Source: Bradyrhizobium sp. in8p8
GTDB lineage: Bacteria > Pseudomonadota > Alphaproteobacteria > Rhizobiales > Xanthobacteraceae
Length of the DNA: 64,000 nt
Reading direction: 5' to 3'
NCBI RefSeq assembly: GCF_000426845.1
Contig: NZ_AUGD01000014.1
Coordinates: forward strand, 1 to 64,000
Shown: in pieces, positions 35,444 through 44,541 of the stretch
Numbering within the stretch: position 1 is the first letter of the stretch
Layout: the number at the start of each line of letters is the position of its first letter
The notes under the pieces: generated by a model
Databases searched by the model: none
What the model saw: the letters and a program-made list of their open reading frames with translations, nothing else
Told to the model about the DNA's origin: nothing
Program-made: the position numbers and the translations under genes

Positions 35444-37267
35444 TCAGACCCCGCGAGAGGACGTACGGCCGTACAGGAACTCGAACATGCGTTCCAGCGC
35501 GGCGTCGCGATTTATTCGGGTCGCCTCGATCAGCGAGGCGGTCAGGCCGATGAACGTCCGTTCGGCGCCAAGGTACGGATTGTCTCCTGCAAGCGGGACA
35601 TGGGTATCGCGGATCGAGCTGGCAAGTTCCGGGAGTCCGCGGAGCCACGGCGAAAAGGATGACGAGAGCAGATAACGGCTCATCCGCATCGGGTGAAACC
35701 ATTTGGCTGCTTCCGCCGTCAAGGGATTCGAGGTGGCCTGGACGAAGGGACTGAACAAGGTCCTGTAGATGGCTTCAGCCGCCTCCGAAAAATCCCTAAT
35801 TCGCTCGAAAGCAGGATCCGGCGGCAGGAATTTGAGCTCTTCGACACGTCGGGATTCGAACCGAACCGCAAAAGGCAGATTGGACGCGCCCGAAGAGTCT
35901 GCCTCTTCGATCTTCATCTCGTATAGGCCCGGTGCCAGCCCTTCGATTTCCGAGAGGCTGGCAAGAATGGCCCGGTGCTCGCGTTGGGCAATCTTAGCAG
36001 AGACGAAAATTCCCAAATGGCCTACGTGGGGGTTCGTCAAATAGACGATGCGTTGGCCAGCCTGGATCAGCTGTTCCGTGGTCTTGTACACGACGGGAAT
36101 CCAGCCGAGCGCCTGGTGCGGCGGCGTGATGTTGTCGCCGTAGGAGGCAAATATCACGAGCGGGTTGCTGATGCGGCGAAGGTCGGCGAAGCAGTGTTCA
36201 CAGATTCGGAAGCGGCCGCCCTCGAGCTGATTGCCGATGAACAGGTTCTCGACGATCGCCAGGATTTCCTCACGGCTGAGGAAGAAGAAGCTCCCCCACC
36301 AGCGCTCGAAGTCCAGAAAGCGTTCGCGTTCCCGATCGATATGCGTGAACAGATCGGCGTATTTCTCCCACTGTGCCTCGGGCTTGAGATTCTCGAAGTT
36401 CTGGGCGAGCCAGGCGCCATCGAACCGGCCGTCGCTGAGATCGGACACGAGGTGTACAAGCCAGGCTCCCCCGTTGAACCCGGCGGCGAGGCGCATGGGG
36501 TTGATCCCTGCTTCTCCCGACCAATAGGAGAGGGGCGACCCGTTGAGTACCGCCGGACCGACGAGGCCACTGCAATCCGCCGAAAGCAGGGTGACCGCCC
36601 AACCGGCCTGACAATTGCCGTAAAGGATAGGCGGTCGATCTGGGTGGCGGTGGGCTACGGCTTCCACGAAGCGCCGGAGCGCGTGCAACACATCGGCGAG
36701 GGTTTGTCCATGACAAGGTTGCGGAAAAAACGAGACGAAATAGACCGGATTGCCGTTGGCGAGGGCGATGCCCACTTCGGAGTCCTGCTTGAATCCGCCG
36801 ATGCCCGGCCCATGTCCCGCCCGCGGGTCCAGGATCAATATCGGCGGCTTCTTCTCGCTGCCTGGACCGCTGGCAGATTCGTGCTCGGGTAGGATGCGCA
36901 GCAAGACGTAATTGACCGGACGCTCGAACTGGCGCGCGTCGAGAATCGTCTCGAAGCGGAAGTCCAGGAGAGGCGGCAGCCCCCGGCGCTCATGCTCGAT
37001 CAGATCGTCGGCTCGTTGTCGAAGCGTGTCCCAGAAGAGGATCGAACGTTCCCAAAAATCGCGACTGTATGCCCATAATGCGCCCTGATCCGTTGCCGGG
37101 TTCAGGAGGCGGTCGCGTGCCTCTTCGAAGCCGCCGTCAGCACGACCGTCACGATTGGTTTCTTGCGGCACGCATTGCGTGCAGGTGGAAGCTTGCATTG
37201 GGCCTGCCTCATGCCTCACCGCTGTCGGAAGAGGAAGCTGGTAGCGAAACTGGCGGCGCGAGACCAC
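35444..37267 (-). CDS. DUF3141 alpha/beta-hydrolase-like protein
   Basis: 607 residues (an ATG at 37198 is an alternative start). Features of DUF3141 are WAYSRDFWERSILFWDTL near the N terminus, ILDPRAGHGPGIGGFK, YFVSFFPQPCHGQTL, YGNCQAGWAVTLLS in place of the nucleophile elbow (a Cys in the lipase-box position) and FASYGDNITPPHQAL. It is related to PhaC-like synthases, and many members sit near polyhydroxyalkanoate or phosphate-acetyl genes. The Cys elbow fits PhaC-like catalysis. Function is unproven. Confidence 0.85.
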   Translation of the reverse strand: MVSRRQFRYQLPLPTAVRHEAGPMQASTCTQCVPQETNRDGRADGGFEEARDRLLNPATDQGALWAYSRDFWERSILFWDTLRQRADDLIEHERRGLPPLLDFRFETILDARQFERPVNYVLLRILPEHESASGPGSEKKPPILILDPRAGHGPGIGGFKQDSEVGIALANGNPVYFVSFFPQPCHGQTLADVLHALRRFVEAVAHRHPDRPPILYGNCQAGWAVTLLSADCSGLVGPAVLNGSPLSYWSGEAGINPMRLAAGFNGGAWLVHLVSDLSDGRFDGAWLAQNFENLKPEAQWEKYADLFTHIDRERERFLDFERWWGSFFFLSREEILAIVENLFIGNQLEGGRFRICEHCFADLRRISNPLVIFASYGDNITPPHQALGWIPVVYKTTEQLIQAGQRIVYLTNPHVGHLGIFVSAKIAQREHRAILASLSEIEGLAPGLYEMKIEEADSSGASNLPFAVRFESRRVEELKFLPPDPAFERIRDFSEAAEAIYRTLFSPFVQATSNPLTAEAAKWFHPMRMSRYLLSSSFSPWLRGLPELASSIRDTHVPLAGDNPYLGAERTFIGLTASLIEATRINRDAALERMFEFLYGRTSSRGV

Positions 37268-37421
37268 TGTAATTTTTCAGCGGACTCTCCGTCTATATTA
37301 ATTGGTGCGCCCAATCTGCCGTCTGGCTCGACTTGCGCTGTTGATCTGGCTCAACTTGATCCGGTCCTGAGTTGGTAGGCAAGCTGGGGGCATCCATCAG
37401 CGTCACGATAGGAGATAGGCC

Positions 37422-38144
37422 ATGGATAATATCAAGAGGTTCGTTGCGATAACGGCGGTTGCCGTCCTGGGCCTGGCTGCTGGGTCGCCGGCGGGCAAGC
37501 TTGTGGCGGCGGAACGCGCGCAGCTTGCCATGATGGACGAGATGAAGAAGAAACCCGATTCGTCCAGCGGCACCACGAACAACATGGGGAACATGGGGCA
37601 GCCCGGCAGCCAGTCGCAGAGCACTGGCGGCGGTCGCATGGACGACAAGATGAAGATGCCCATGCCGGGTCAGATGCAGGACTGTCAGGGCGCCGGCTGT
37701 CAGCCGCGCGACTCCAACATGATGCCGATGATGCAAATGATGGAGCGAATGCATGGCCGCATGAATCAGCAGATGAACGGCATGGGTTCCGGTGCCGGTG
37801 CAAGCGCGAGCGGCCCCGCCGACGTCACCGAGCGACTGGAGGGGCGCATCGCGTTCCTCAAGACCGAGTTGCAGATCACCGACAAGCAGACGGCCGATTG
37901 GAACGTTCTGGCGGACGCGCTGCGCTCCAGCCGTCAGCACCTGCTGGAAGCGCGCAAGCTGCTGGTGATGGATGACAAAGCGGCCGGCCCCGAGCGCCTT
38001 GACCGCTACGAGCATCATTTGGGTGAGCGCTTGGAAGCGATCAAATCGGCGCGCTCTGCATTCGCTCGGTTGTACGGGACCCTTAGCGACGGGCAGAAGC
38101 AGACGGCTGATGCCATCCTGCTGCCTTTAATCGCGACGTTCTGA
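37422..38144 (+). CDS. Spy/CpxP-like periplasmic protein, Met-rich
   Basis: 240 residues, preceded by GATAGGAGATAGGCC. It has a signal peptide, then a Met/Asn-rich stretch (NNMGNMGQPGSQ, MDDKMKMPMPGQMQ, SNMMPMMQMMERMHG) with a Cys pair. The C-terminal half is helical with LTxxQ-type repeats (LQITDKQTADW, LSDGQKQTAD) typical of Spy/CpxP chaperones. It heads a run of five same-strand genes for electron transfer, so it may be the periplasmic copper-binding or sensing part of that module. Confidence 0.8.
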   Translation: MDNIKRFVAITAVAVLGLAAGSPAGKLVAAERAQLAMMDEMKKKPDSSSGTTNNMGNMGQPGSQSQSTGGGRMDDKMKMPMPGQMQDCQGAGCQPRDSNMMPMMQMMERMHGRMNQQMNGMGSGAGASASGPADVTERLEGRIAFLKTELQITDKQTADWNVLADALRSSRQHLLEARKLLVMDDKAAGPERLDRYEHHLGERLEAIKSARSAFARLYGTLSDGQKQTADAILLPLIATF

Positions 38145-38169
38145 CGACCTCTTCGTGAAGGCAGAGGCC

Positions 38170-40233
38170 ATGTCGATATTCGAGCTGGTGTTTCGAAATC
38201 GCGGTGGTCTTTGGGTGGCGGGCCTCTGCACCCTATTTCTCGCAGGGGCCTCCATCGCTGCAACCGCGCAGCTCTCGGCAGAGCAGCTACGGGATCGCGA
38301 TAGCCCCAAGCGTCTCGATGCGGAGTTCGGATGGCCGGCCGATTTGCGGTTGGCGCAGGCCGAGGACAATCACTCGGCGCATCATCCCGGCGCTCCCGGC
38401 TCCGGAGGCGCGAGCGCTCCTCAATCGAACAGTCCGGCAGCTCCAAGTGGCGGCTCGCCGGCACCTTCGTCGAGCGGCTCCAATCCGGGCATGATGGGCG
38501 AAACCGGGATTATGGGCGAGATGATGGGCCGCCCACGCAAGGAGTTCTATCCATCGTTGATGGAAATGCCTGCCCTCTCCGCTGAGCGGCGGCGCGACCT
38601 TGAATCCGAGGCCCGTGCCCGCATCAACTCCGGAATCGATGGTCTTTCTGCCGCGGAAGCGAACCTGCGCCATGCCATGGCGGGAGGCGACATCGCCGCC
38701 GCCGATCAGGCTTCCGGTCGAATTCGCGGGTCTCTCGATCAGGTGCAAAGCGGCGTGACCGTGCTGCGTTCGTTGAGCGAAGGAAAATCTCCGCAGCAGA
38801 TCGCGCAAAATTGGTTCAAGGCGCAGATGAATCTCCTGCCGCCGCCGGCGACCTTCACTGCCGAGGGAGTCCTGGGCATTTCCTGGTTTCATGTCGTAAC
38901 GATGGGACTGCTCGCGGCCTTCTCGTCGGGGATGCTTGCGGTCTATGTGGCGCGAATGCGCCGAGCCAACGCTCTGGTCGATAGGCTGACAAAGGCGCCG
39001 GCGCTCGCACCGACGCCACCGGTTGCCTCGCCGGCGTTTCAGCGGCAGGGCGGGTCGAGCGATGGCCCTGCGGTCAAGCCATCGTTTACGCGCAGCGACT
39101 CTCCGGAAGGAACTGCGACGGTTTCGACGATGCGCGCAACCGGCGGTTCGACGACGCCGGGGCAGCTCTGGAAAGGCAAACTCAAGGTCTGCGCAATCTT
39201 CAAGGAAACTCCGAGCGTGAAGACGTTTCGTCTCCGGGATCCGGAAGGCGGCTCGATTCCTTTCACGTTTCTTCCCGGCCAGTTTCTGACCTACTCCGCC
39301 CAGATCGACGGGAAGACCGTCAGGCGATCCTACACTATCGCGTCATCCGCCGCCCAGACGGCTTACGTCGAGACCACCATCAAGCGCGAGGACGGCGGAG
39401 TCTTCTCCGACTACATGCACGACAAGATCAAAGAAGGAGACCTGCTCGACGTGATGGCTCCCTCCGGCGCCTTCACTTTCAGTGGAAAGGAGGCCGACAG
39501 CGTCGTGTTGATCGGCGGGGGGGTCGGTATCACGCCGTTGATGGCTGCGATAAGGTATCTGTTCGACATCGCTTGGCCGGGCCAAGTCCACCTGGTGTAC
39601 GGTGCGCAGACGACCGAACAGTTCATCTTCAGGGACGACCTGGAATACCTGCAGCGGCGGATGAACAATCTCCACGTCGCAGCCACTATGGCGCGCGCGG
39701 CCGGCACGTCGTGGATGGGAAGCGAGGGCCAGATCACGGCCGATTTCCTGACGCGGGCCGTCCCCGATCTGGCCCGACGCCGTGTGCATCTGTGCGGCCC
39801 TCCCGGAATGATGCAGGCGATCAAGAAGACCCTCGGCGAGCTTGGAGTCCCGTCCGAACAGATCAAGACTGAGGCGTTCGGCCCCGCGCTCGGGGCCGTT
39901 CCGCCTCCCGGCAGGACCGTCACCGAGAGCACGAAATCCGAGAACGGTGGCGCCGCAGCCATCGGTCCGGCCACGGCGTCCGTCCGCTTCGCCAGATCAG
40001 GCAAGGTCGCGCAGTTGCCTCCGGACAAGAGCGTGCTCGAAGTCGCCGAGTCTGTCGGCGTGCCGATCGACTATTCCTGCCGCGCGGGCATCTGCGGCAT
40101 CTGCAAGACGCACCTGCTGGAAGGCAGCGTCACGATGGAAGTCCAGGATGCGCTCACCGAGGAGGACAGAGCCAAGGGCATGATCCTGGCTTGCCAGGCG
40201 AAATCCATCGGAAACCTGGTCGTCGAGGCCTGA
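38170..40233 (+). CDS. Membrane-anchored flavin reductase-ferredoxin fusion
   Basis: 687 residues. A membrane helix (residues about 12-32) is followed by a predicted periplasmic region of about 200 residues with Met-rich and Pro/Ser parts (NPGMMGETGIMGEMMGR) and helices like the Spy-type metal binders. A second helix (HVVTMGLLAAFSSGMLAVYV) leads to the cytoplasmic part. There a ferredoxin-reductase module has FAD (RRSYTIASS) and NAD(P)H sites (VLIGGGVGITPLMAAI, HLCGPPGMMQAIKKTL). The C terminus is a plant-type 2Fe-2S ferredoxin (CRAGICGICKTHLL, then a fourth Cys in ILACQAKS). One chain thus joins cytosolic NAD(P)H oxidation to a periplasmic Met-rich domain. The next start is one base after its stop. 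Confidence 0.85.
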   Translation: MSIFELVFRNRGGLWVAGLCTLFLAGASIAATAQLSAEQLRDRDSPKRLDAEFGWPADLRLAQAEDNHSAHHPGAPGSGGASAPQSNSPAAPSGGSPAPSSSGSNPGMMGETGIMGEMMGRPRKEFYPSLMEMPALSAERRRDLESEARARINSGIDGLSAAEANLRHAMAGGDIAAADQASGRIRGSLDQVQSGVTVLRSLSEGKSPQQIAQNWFKAQMNLLPPPATFTAEGVLGISWFHVVTMGLLAAFSSGMLAVYVARMRRANALVDRLTKAPALAPTPPVASPAFQRQGGSSDGPAVKPSFTRSDSPEGTATVSTMRATGGSTTPGQLWKGKLKVCAIFKETPSVKTFRLRDPEGGSIPFTFLPGQFLTYSAQIDGKTVRRSYTIASSAAQTAYVETTIKREDGGVFSDYMHDKIKEGDLLDVMAPSGAFTFSGKEADSVVLIGGGVGITPLMAAIRYLFDIAWPGQVHLVYGAQTTEQFIFRDDLEYLQRRMNNLHVAATMARAAGTSWMGSEGQITADFLTRAVPDLARRRVHLCGPPGMMQAIKKTLGELGVPSEQIKTEAFGPALGAVPPPGRTVTESTKSENGGAAAIGPATASVRFARSGKVAQLPPDKSVLEVAESVGVPIDYSCRAGICGICKTHLLEGSVTMEVQDALTEEDRAKGMILACQAKSIGNLVVEA

Positions 40234-40234
40234 G

Positions 40235-40939
40235 ATGGGTGACAGAGAGCGGCTGATCGTCGATGTCGTCCTCGCCAGCCTGCTGTTGCTGATTCCGGCA
40301 TTCTTGCTTCATTCCGATGAGAGGTTCGCCGGAAGCCTCGCTGGATTTGCTCTCGGCGCGTCGGCCGCCGGCCTGATGCTTCTCCTCCTCGTCTATCCAC
40401 TCGCGAAGTACGGCCGAAACTTCAAGACCATCGTCACCAGCGTCGTCTCGATGCGCGCGCTACTTGGTTTTCACGTCTACGCCGGCATTGCGGCATCGTT
40501 TCTCGCGCTCCTGCATACCGGACACAAATATCAAAGCCCGCTTGGAATCGCGCTCGTAGCCAGCCTGCTGGTTGTTGTCGTCACCGGATTCGTGGGGCGG
40601 TACTACTTGCCGCAGACCGCCGCCGAAATACGGGAGCGGCAGTCTCGCCTTGCAACGTTGCGGTCTACCTACGACCGGACCGCGCTCATCCTGTCCGCGC
40701 GCGAAGCATCCGCTGACGACGATCCTCCCACGAGTGCTTCAGCGCTGCAGGAAGTGCCGATCCTGCAGCTCGTCGAGGGCATTTCGGATCTCGAGTATGC
40801 GATCGGATCCCAAGAGGCCGTCAAGAAGGTCTTCACGCAGTGGATCGGATTCCACGTGCTTGCGGCGATCGCGATGTACGCGCTGTTGGCGCTCCATATC
40901 GCAGGCGAGGTCTATTACGGGCTTCGGTGGCTCACGTGA
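40235..40939 (+). CDS. b-type cytochrome-like membrane protein
   Basis: 234 residues with about five membrane helices. Candidate haem-binding histidines are in LLGFHVYAGIAAS, ALLHTGHKYQ, GFHVLAAIAMYAL and LALHIAGEVYYG, arranged in pairs on helices as in ferric-reductase or cytochrome b561-type proteins. The stop overlaps the next gene as GTGA. It would carry electrons from the reductase-ferredoxin protein to the multihaem cytochrome. Confidence 0.75.
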   Translation: MGDRERLIVDVVLASLLLLIPAFLLHSDERFAGSLAGFALGASAAGLMLLLLVYPLAKYGRNFKTIVTSVVSMRALLGFHVYAGIAASFLALLHTGHKYQSPLGIALVASLLVVVVTGFVGRYYLPQTAAEIRERQSRLATLRSTYDRTALILSAREASADDDPPTSASALQEVPILQLVEGISDLEYAIGSQEAVKKVFTQWIGFHVLAAIAMYALLALHIAGEVYYGLRWLT

Positions 40940-41712
40940 GCGTTCGGGCGCTCATCTACGCGATCTTCGCGACGCTTGCCATCGCGGGCGTGGCGGCGGT
41001 ATCCGCCGGATTGTACAGGGATGGTTCTATGGCTGTCTCGGGTTGGACGGACGCAGTGCTTCCCGGGCCGCTCTCGGAGAAGCATGCCTTCCTATCCAAT
41101 AAATGCGAAAGTTGTCATACGCCGACCAAAGGCGTTGAAGCCGCGGCCTGTGTCGCCTGTCACACGACGGCCGCTGCGGATCTCGGGAAGCAAGCGACGG
41201 CATTCCACGCGACGAGCAAGGAGTGCCGCGGCTGCCATCTCGAGCATGCGGGCGGCGTGCGGCCGACGAGGATGGATCACGCCGCGCTATTGCGCATTGG
41301 GGCGTTTCCACATGAAGCAAACACGTCTGCGCGCGCAATCACGGGACAGATGGTCGCCGATCTGAAGAAATTCCTGCGCGTACCGAATTCCGACGAAGCG
41401 GAGAAGGCCAGCCTCGACTGTGTCAGCTGTCACAGCAATCGAGAACCGCACCGCGGACTGTTCGGGCGCGAATGCGCGAGCTGTCACGCAATCGATACAT
41501 GGAGAATTGCGAAGTTCCTCCATCCTTCGCCCACCTCCAAGGAATGTGCGCAATGCCACCAGGCGCCGCCGAGCCACTACATGCACCACTTCGTGATGAT
41601 GGACCAGATGATCACGGGGCAACACCATGCGCGTGTAAACCAGTGCTTTCTTTGTCACCGCACCGATTCTTTCAACGACATAAAGGATATCGGTTGGTTC
41701 AAACACCATTGA
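40936..41712 (+). CDS. Seven-haem c-type cytochrome
   Basis: 258 residues from the GTG at 40936, which overlaps the previous stop. An N-terminal anchor or signal (LIYAIFATLAIAGVAAVSAG) is followed by seven CxxCH motifs: CESCH, CVACH, CRGCH, CVSCH, CASCH, CAQCH and CFLCH. Extra histidines (LEHAGG, HHFVMMDQ, FKHH) could be distal ligands. It resembles doubled cytochrome c7/NapC-like periplasmic carriers. Being next to the b-type protein, it is the likely periplasmic acceptor of the chain. Confidence 0.88.
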   Translation: MSVRALIYAIFATLAIAGVAAVSAGLYRDGSMAVSGWTDAVLPGPLSEKHAFLSNKCESCHTPTKGVEAAACVACHTTAAADLGKQATAFHATSKECRGCHLEHAGGVRPTRMDHAALLRIGAFPHEANTSARAITGQMVADLKKFLRVPNSDEAEKASLDCVSCHSNREPHRGLFGRECASCHAIDTWRIAKFLHPSPTSKECAQCHQAPPSHYMHHFVMMDQMITGQHHARVNQCFLCHRTDSFNDIKDIGWFKHH

Positions 41713-41723
41713 GGGATAGGGAC

Positions 41724-42203
41724 ATGACGCCAAATTCGTCTGCGAAGCTTCGACTTTCACGCCGGATGGTTTGCGGTTGCATTCTAGGGATCGCGCTGGC
41801 GCCCCTTCCGCTCCGCGCGGCCGCGGCCGTCTTGGTCCACAAGGACCCCAGCTGCGGCTGCTGCGGCGCTTGGGCGAAGCACCTCGACGAGGCGGGGTTC
41901 TCCGTCAAGGTTGAAGAAACGAGCGGTCTGAACGCGATCCGCAACCGTCTGGGCGTCCCCTCGGACCTGGCTGCCTGTCATACGGCTGAAATCGTAGGCT
42001 ACGTCGTGGAAGGGCATGTGCCTGTGGCCGCGATAAACAGGCTGCTTGCTGAACGACCCGAGGCCGCGGGCATCGCAGTGCCCGGGATGCCCCAGGGATC
42101 TCCGGGCATGAGCGGCAAACCTCAGAAGTATTCGGTCGTTTTGTTCGGCCCGCACGGACGCCGCACCTACATGGAGTTCATCGGCTCCGACGAAGTCGGC
42201 TGA
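41724..42203 (+). CDS. DUF411 copper-binding protein
   Basis: 159 residues, preceded by GAGGGATAGGG. A twin-Arg-containing signal (SRRMVCGCILGIALAPLPL) leads to the DUF411 domain, LVHKDPSCGCCGAWAKHL with its CxCC metal site, and ACHTAEIVGYVVEGHVP. DUF411 proteins are periplasmic copper or metal chaperone-like proteins found in copper clusters. It is last in the redox run and ties that run to copper. Confidence 0.88.
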   Translation: MTPNSSAKLRLSRRMVCGCILGIALAPLPLRAAAAVLVHKDPSCGCCGAWAKHLDEAGFSVKVEETSGLNAIRNRLGVPSDLAACHTAEIVGYVVEGHVPVAAINRLLAERPEAAGIAVPGMPQGSPGMSGKPQKYSVVLFGPHGRRTYMEFIGSDEVG

Positions 42204-42208
42204 AAACG

Positions 42209-42688
42209 ATGATGGGCAGCAAGAACCCGGGATGTCCGAGCCGGCGCAACCGCGCAAACGAGCCGGCCTATGTGCTCTTTGCAAGCACATTCGCGCGCGA
42301 GTTCTACGCGGTCGTGCCGACCTACAATCCGATTCCAAATCTGCTGCTGAGCCCGGGTTGGCGCTTCGTGCGCATCTTGAAGGGCAGGAACGCGCGTCAG
42401 CCGTGTCTGCGGGGAAAGTCCGCGATGACGGCTTTCGCCCGGGACGGCTACTACCTGTTTACGAACCGGCAGTTTGCTCCCAAGCTTCCCAAGCCTGCCT
42501 CTGGAAGTCCCGAAAACCCTGGCGCGAGCTCGTCGGCGGCCGGCCACATGCTTGATCGCAGCGAACTGTCGGCAGCGTCGCCCGATGAAGGCGCCCTGCG
42601 TGGCAGTGTGATCAGCGGCGACGATAACAGGCCGGATGCCGGGGGCACCTGCGGCCCGCGGCACACGTTTGACCTCGATCAACAATGA
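42209..42688 (+). CDS. Hypothetical protein, weak
   Basis: An open frame of 159 codons beginning six bases after the DUF411 stop. It contains YVLFASTFAREFYAVVPTYN and AFARDGYYLFTN, which looks protein-like, then a low-complexity Ser/Gly/Pro tail. There is no clear ribosome site or domain. It may be a real small gene or the remnant of one with a changed frame. Confidence 0.3.
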   Translation: MMGSKNPGCPSRRNRANEPAYVLFASTFAREFYAVVPTYNPIPNLLLSPGWRFVRILKGRNARQPCLRGKSAMTAFARDGYYLFTNRQFAPKLPKPASGSPENPGASSSAAGHMLDRSELSAASPDEGALRGSVISGDDNRPDAGGTCGPRHTFDLDQQ

Positions 42689-42844
42689 CGAGCCCGTTCG
42701 CTCCTATGATAAAATTGAACATGAGCACCCGCTGCGCTGAGAGCTTGAGGCGAGGCATGTCGACGAGGACAAGACTCCTATGTCTTCTGGTCCCGGTGCT
42801 CGCCTCAATCTCCACGTTCGACGCCCAGGCGGGCGTGACCATCT

Positions 42845-43147
42845 CGTATTGCCTCACTTGCAGATGTTACCCGAGTGGCGCCGGAGCCGATGACGATCCG
42901 ACGTCGACTGATGGGCCGCGCCAAGTAGCTTTCCCGCTTGCTCGGCGAGAGGGGCTGTGGGCGGGTCGGGCCCTACATAGCCCGAGCCGTCCACAACCCC
43001 GGGCAACGGAGTAACAGTCGCGGCGTCGCCAAGCAGCTTCTCCGCGATCAACTGCTTAGCAGTCTTCCGTCGAAGCACCCTCAGCAGACGCTGCACAATA
43101 GAATGCTGTCTCGGCCCGAACTTCTCAGGGCATTTATCGCTCAGCCG
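42845..43147 (+). repeat. 303-bp direct repeat, partner of 8718-9020
   Basis: Same orientation and by-eye identical sequence as the solo end at 8718-9020, 34 kb apart. Recombination between the two would delete the DNA carrying the first copper cluster and the redox module. Confidence 0.85.
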
Positions 43148-44541
43148 GCCGACAATGGCGAGCGCAGTTAGCTGCGGCTCCTCAGCGAGCCAACCCTCGA
43201 TCACAGCAACATGCCGGTCGAGCTTGGACGGCATGCGCACCCTGGTTTTATAGGGCCGACGGGTGCGACGGTGCGTGGCTCGCCAACCGACGCCGTCCTG
43301 CCAAGCGTCTTCGCAAAAGTCGCTGCGGTCGCCGACGCGGTGCTCGTGTAAGCGGGTTGCGGGCCGCGCGCCTGTCCGGGGCGACGATCGACGCGATTGC
43401 CGAGTTCGTCCTGGGTCGCGCGAATCTCGGACAACAGCGCGACTGGATCGAGCGAGCGATACTGATCGCGCAGCCGCTTCTTCACGGCCGCGGTCACCTT
43501 GGGATGCGCCAATGCACGCTCATAGGGCGTCGATGGAAGATGATAGCGTTTGATCACTTTAGCCCCTTCGCGACGCTTCTCCTTCAGCTTGAATGACGGC
43601 TGGAAGAAGTTGACGTAGAGCCGTGCCGCCGCATAGAGGCGGCCCATCACACGGGCCGTATCGACGCCATCGAAGCGCCCGTAGCCCATCAGGCGACGGA
43701 CGACCGCACCATTCTTCTGCTCGACGAACGCCTGATCGTTCTTCTTGTAGGCGCGCGAGCGTGTGACTTCGAGCTTTTGTTCGCGACACCATGGCACGAC
43801 GACATCGTTCATGAAGGCGCTGTCGTTGTCGAAGTCCACGCCGCGCAACAGCCAGGGGAACAGGCTCTGTGCGCGGTTGATCGCCTCGACGACCAGCGAA
43901 CCTTCCCGCGTCAGCAATGGCAGGCACTCCGTCCAGCCGGTGGCAACATCGACCATGGTCAGGGTCTGGATGAACGAGCCAGCCACCGACGTGCCGCCAT
44001 GGGCGACCATGTCGACCTCGCAGAAGCCGGGCACCGGGCTGTTCCAGTCATTGAACGTGCGGATCGGGACCTCGCGCCGGATCGCCGAATAGAATCCGGC
44101 ACGGCGCCGCCTGCCTCCGCTCGCCGCGATCTTCACATCGACGAGCAGGCGATCGATGGTGGCGGCGCTGATAGCCAGGACACGATCACGATCCGACTGG
44201 CCAAGCTGCAATCGGCCATGTTGCTCAAGGGCAGGTAGCAAGGTCGGGATCATCACCTTGAGCCGCTTGCCGCACACCCGATCCGACGCCTCCCACAGCG
44301 CCGTCAGCGCGTCCTTGATCGTCGCGCCATATCTGCGTCTTCGCTTTCTTGTTGCCTCGACCTCGCCCGGTCCAACCGTCTCGCGTCGCCGGAGCGCGCG
44401 CACCGCATGCTTGCGATGCCAGCCCGTCGTCGCGCACAGCTCGTCGAGAATCCGCCCCTTCTCCGCTCGTTTGGCCGACCGGTAGCGCTCCGTTACCGCC
44501 CACACCACCTCGCGCCGCGCGCCCATGCTGATCTTTCCCGC
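42854..44541 (-). CDS. DDE transposase, possibly frameshifted
   Basis: The main frame runs from MAGKISMGARREVVW (ATG 44541) with an N-terminal helix-turn-helix (TGWHRKHAVRALRRRE). The integrase core follows, with DDE residues in FCEVDMVAHGG, RGVDFDNDSAFMND and DQAFVEQKNGAVV. Near 43255-43290 the C-terminal part moves to another frame (YKTRVRMPSKLDRHVAV, then AIVGRLSDKCPEKFG), open to 42854. This can be a real indel or a translational shift. The target duplication shows the element was active recently. Confidence 0.78.
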
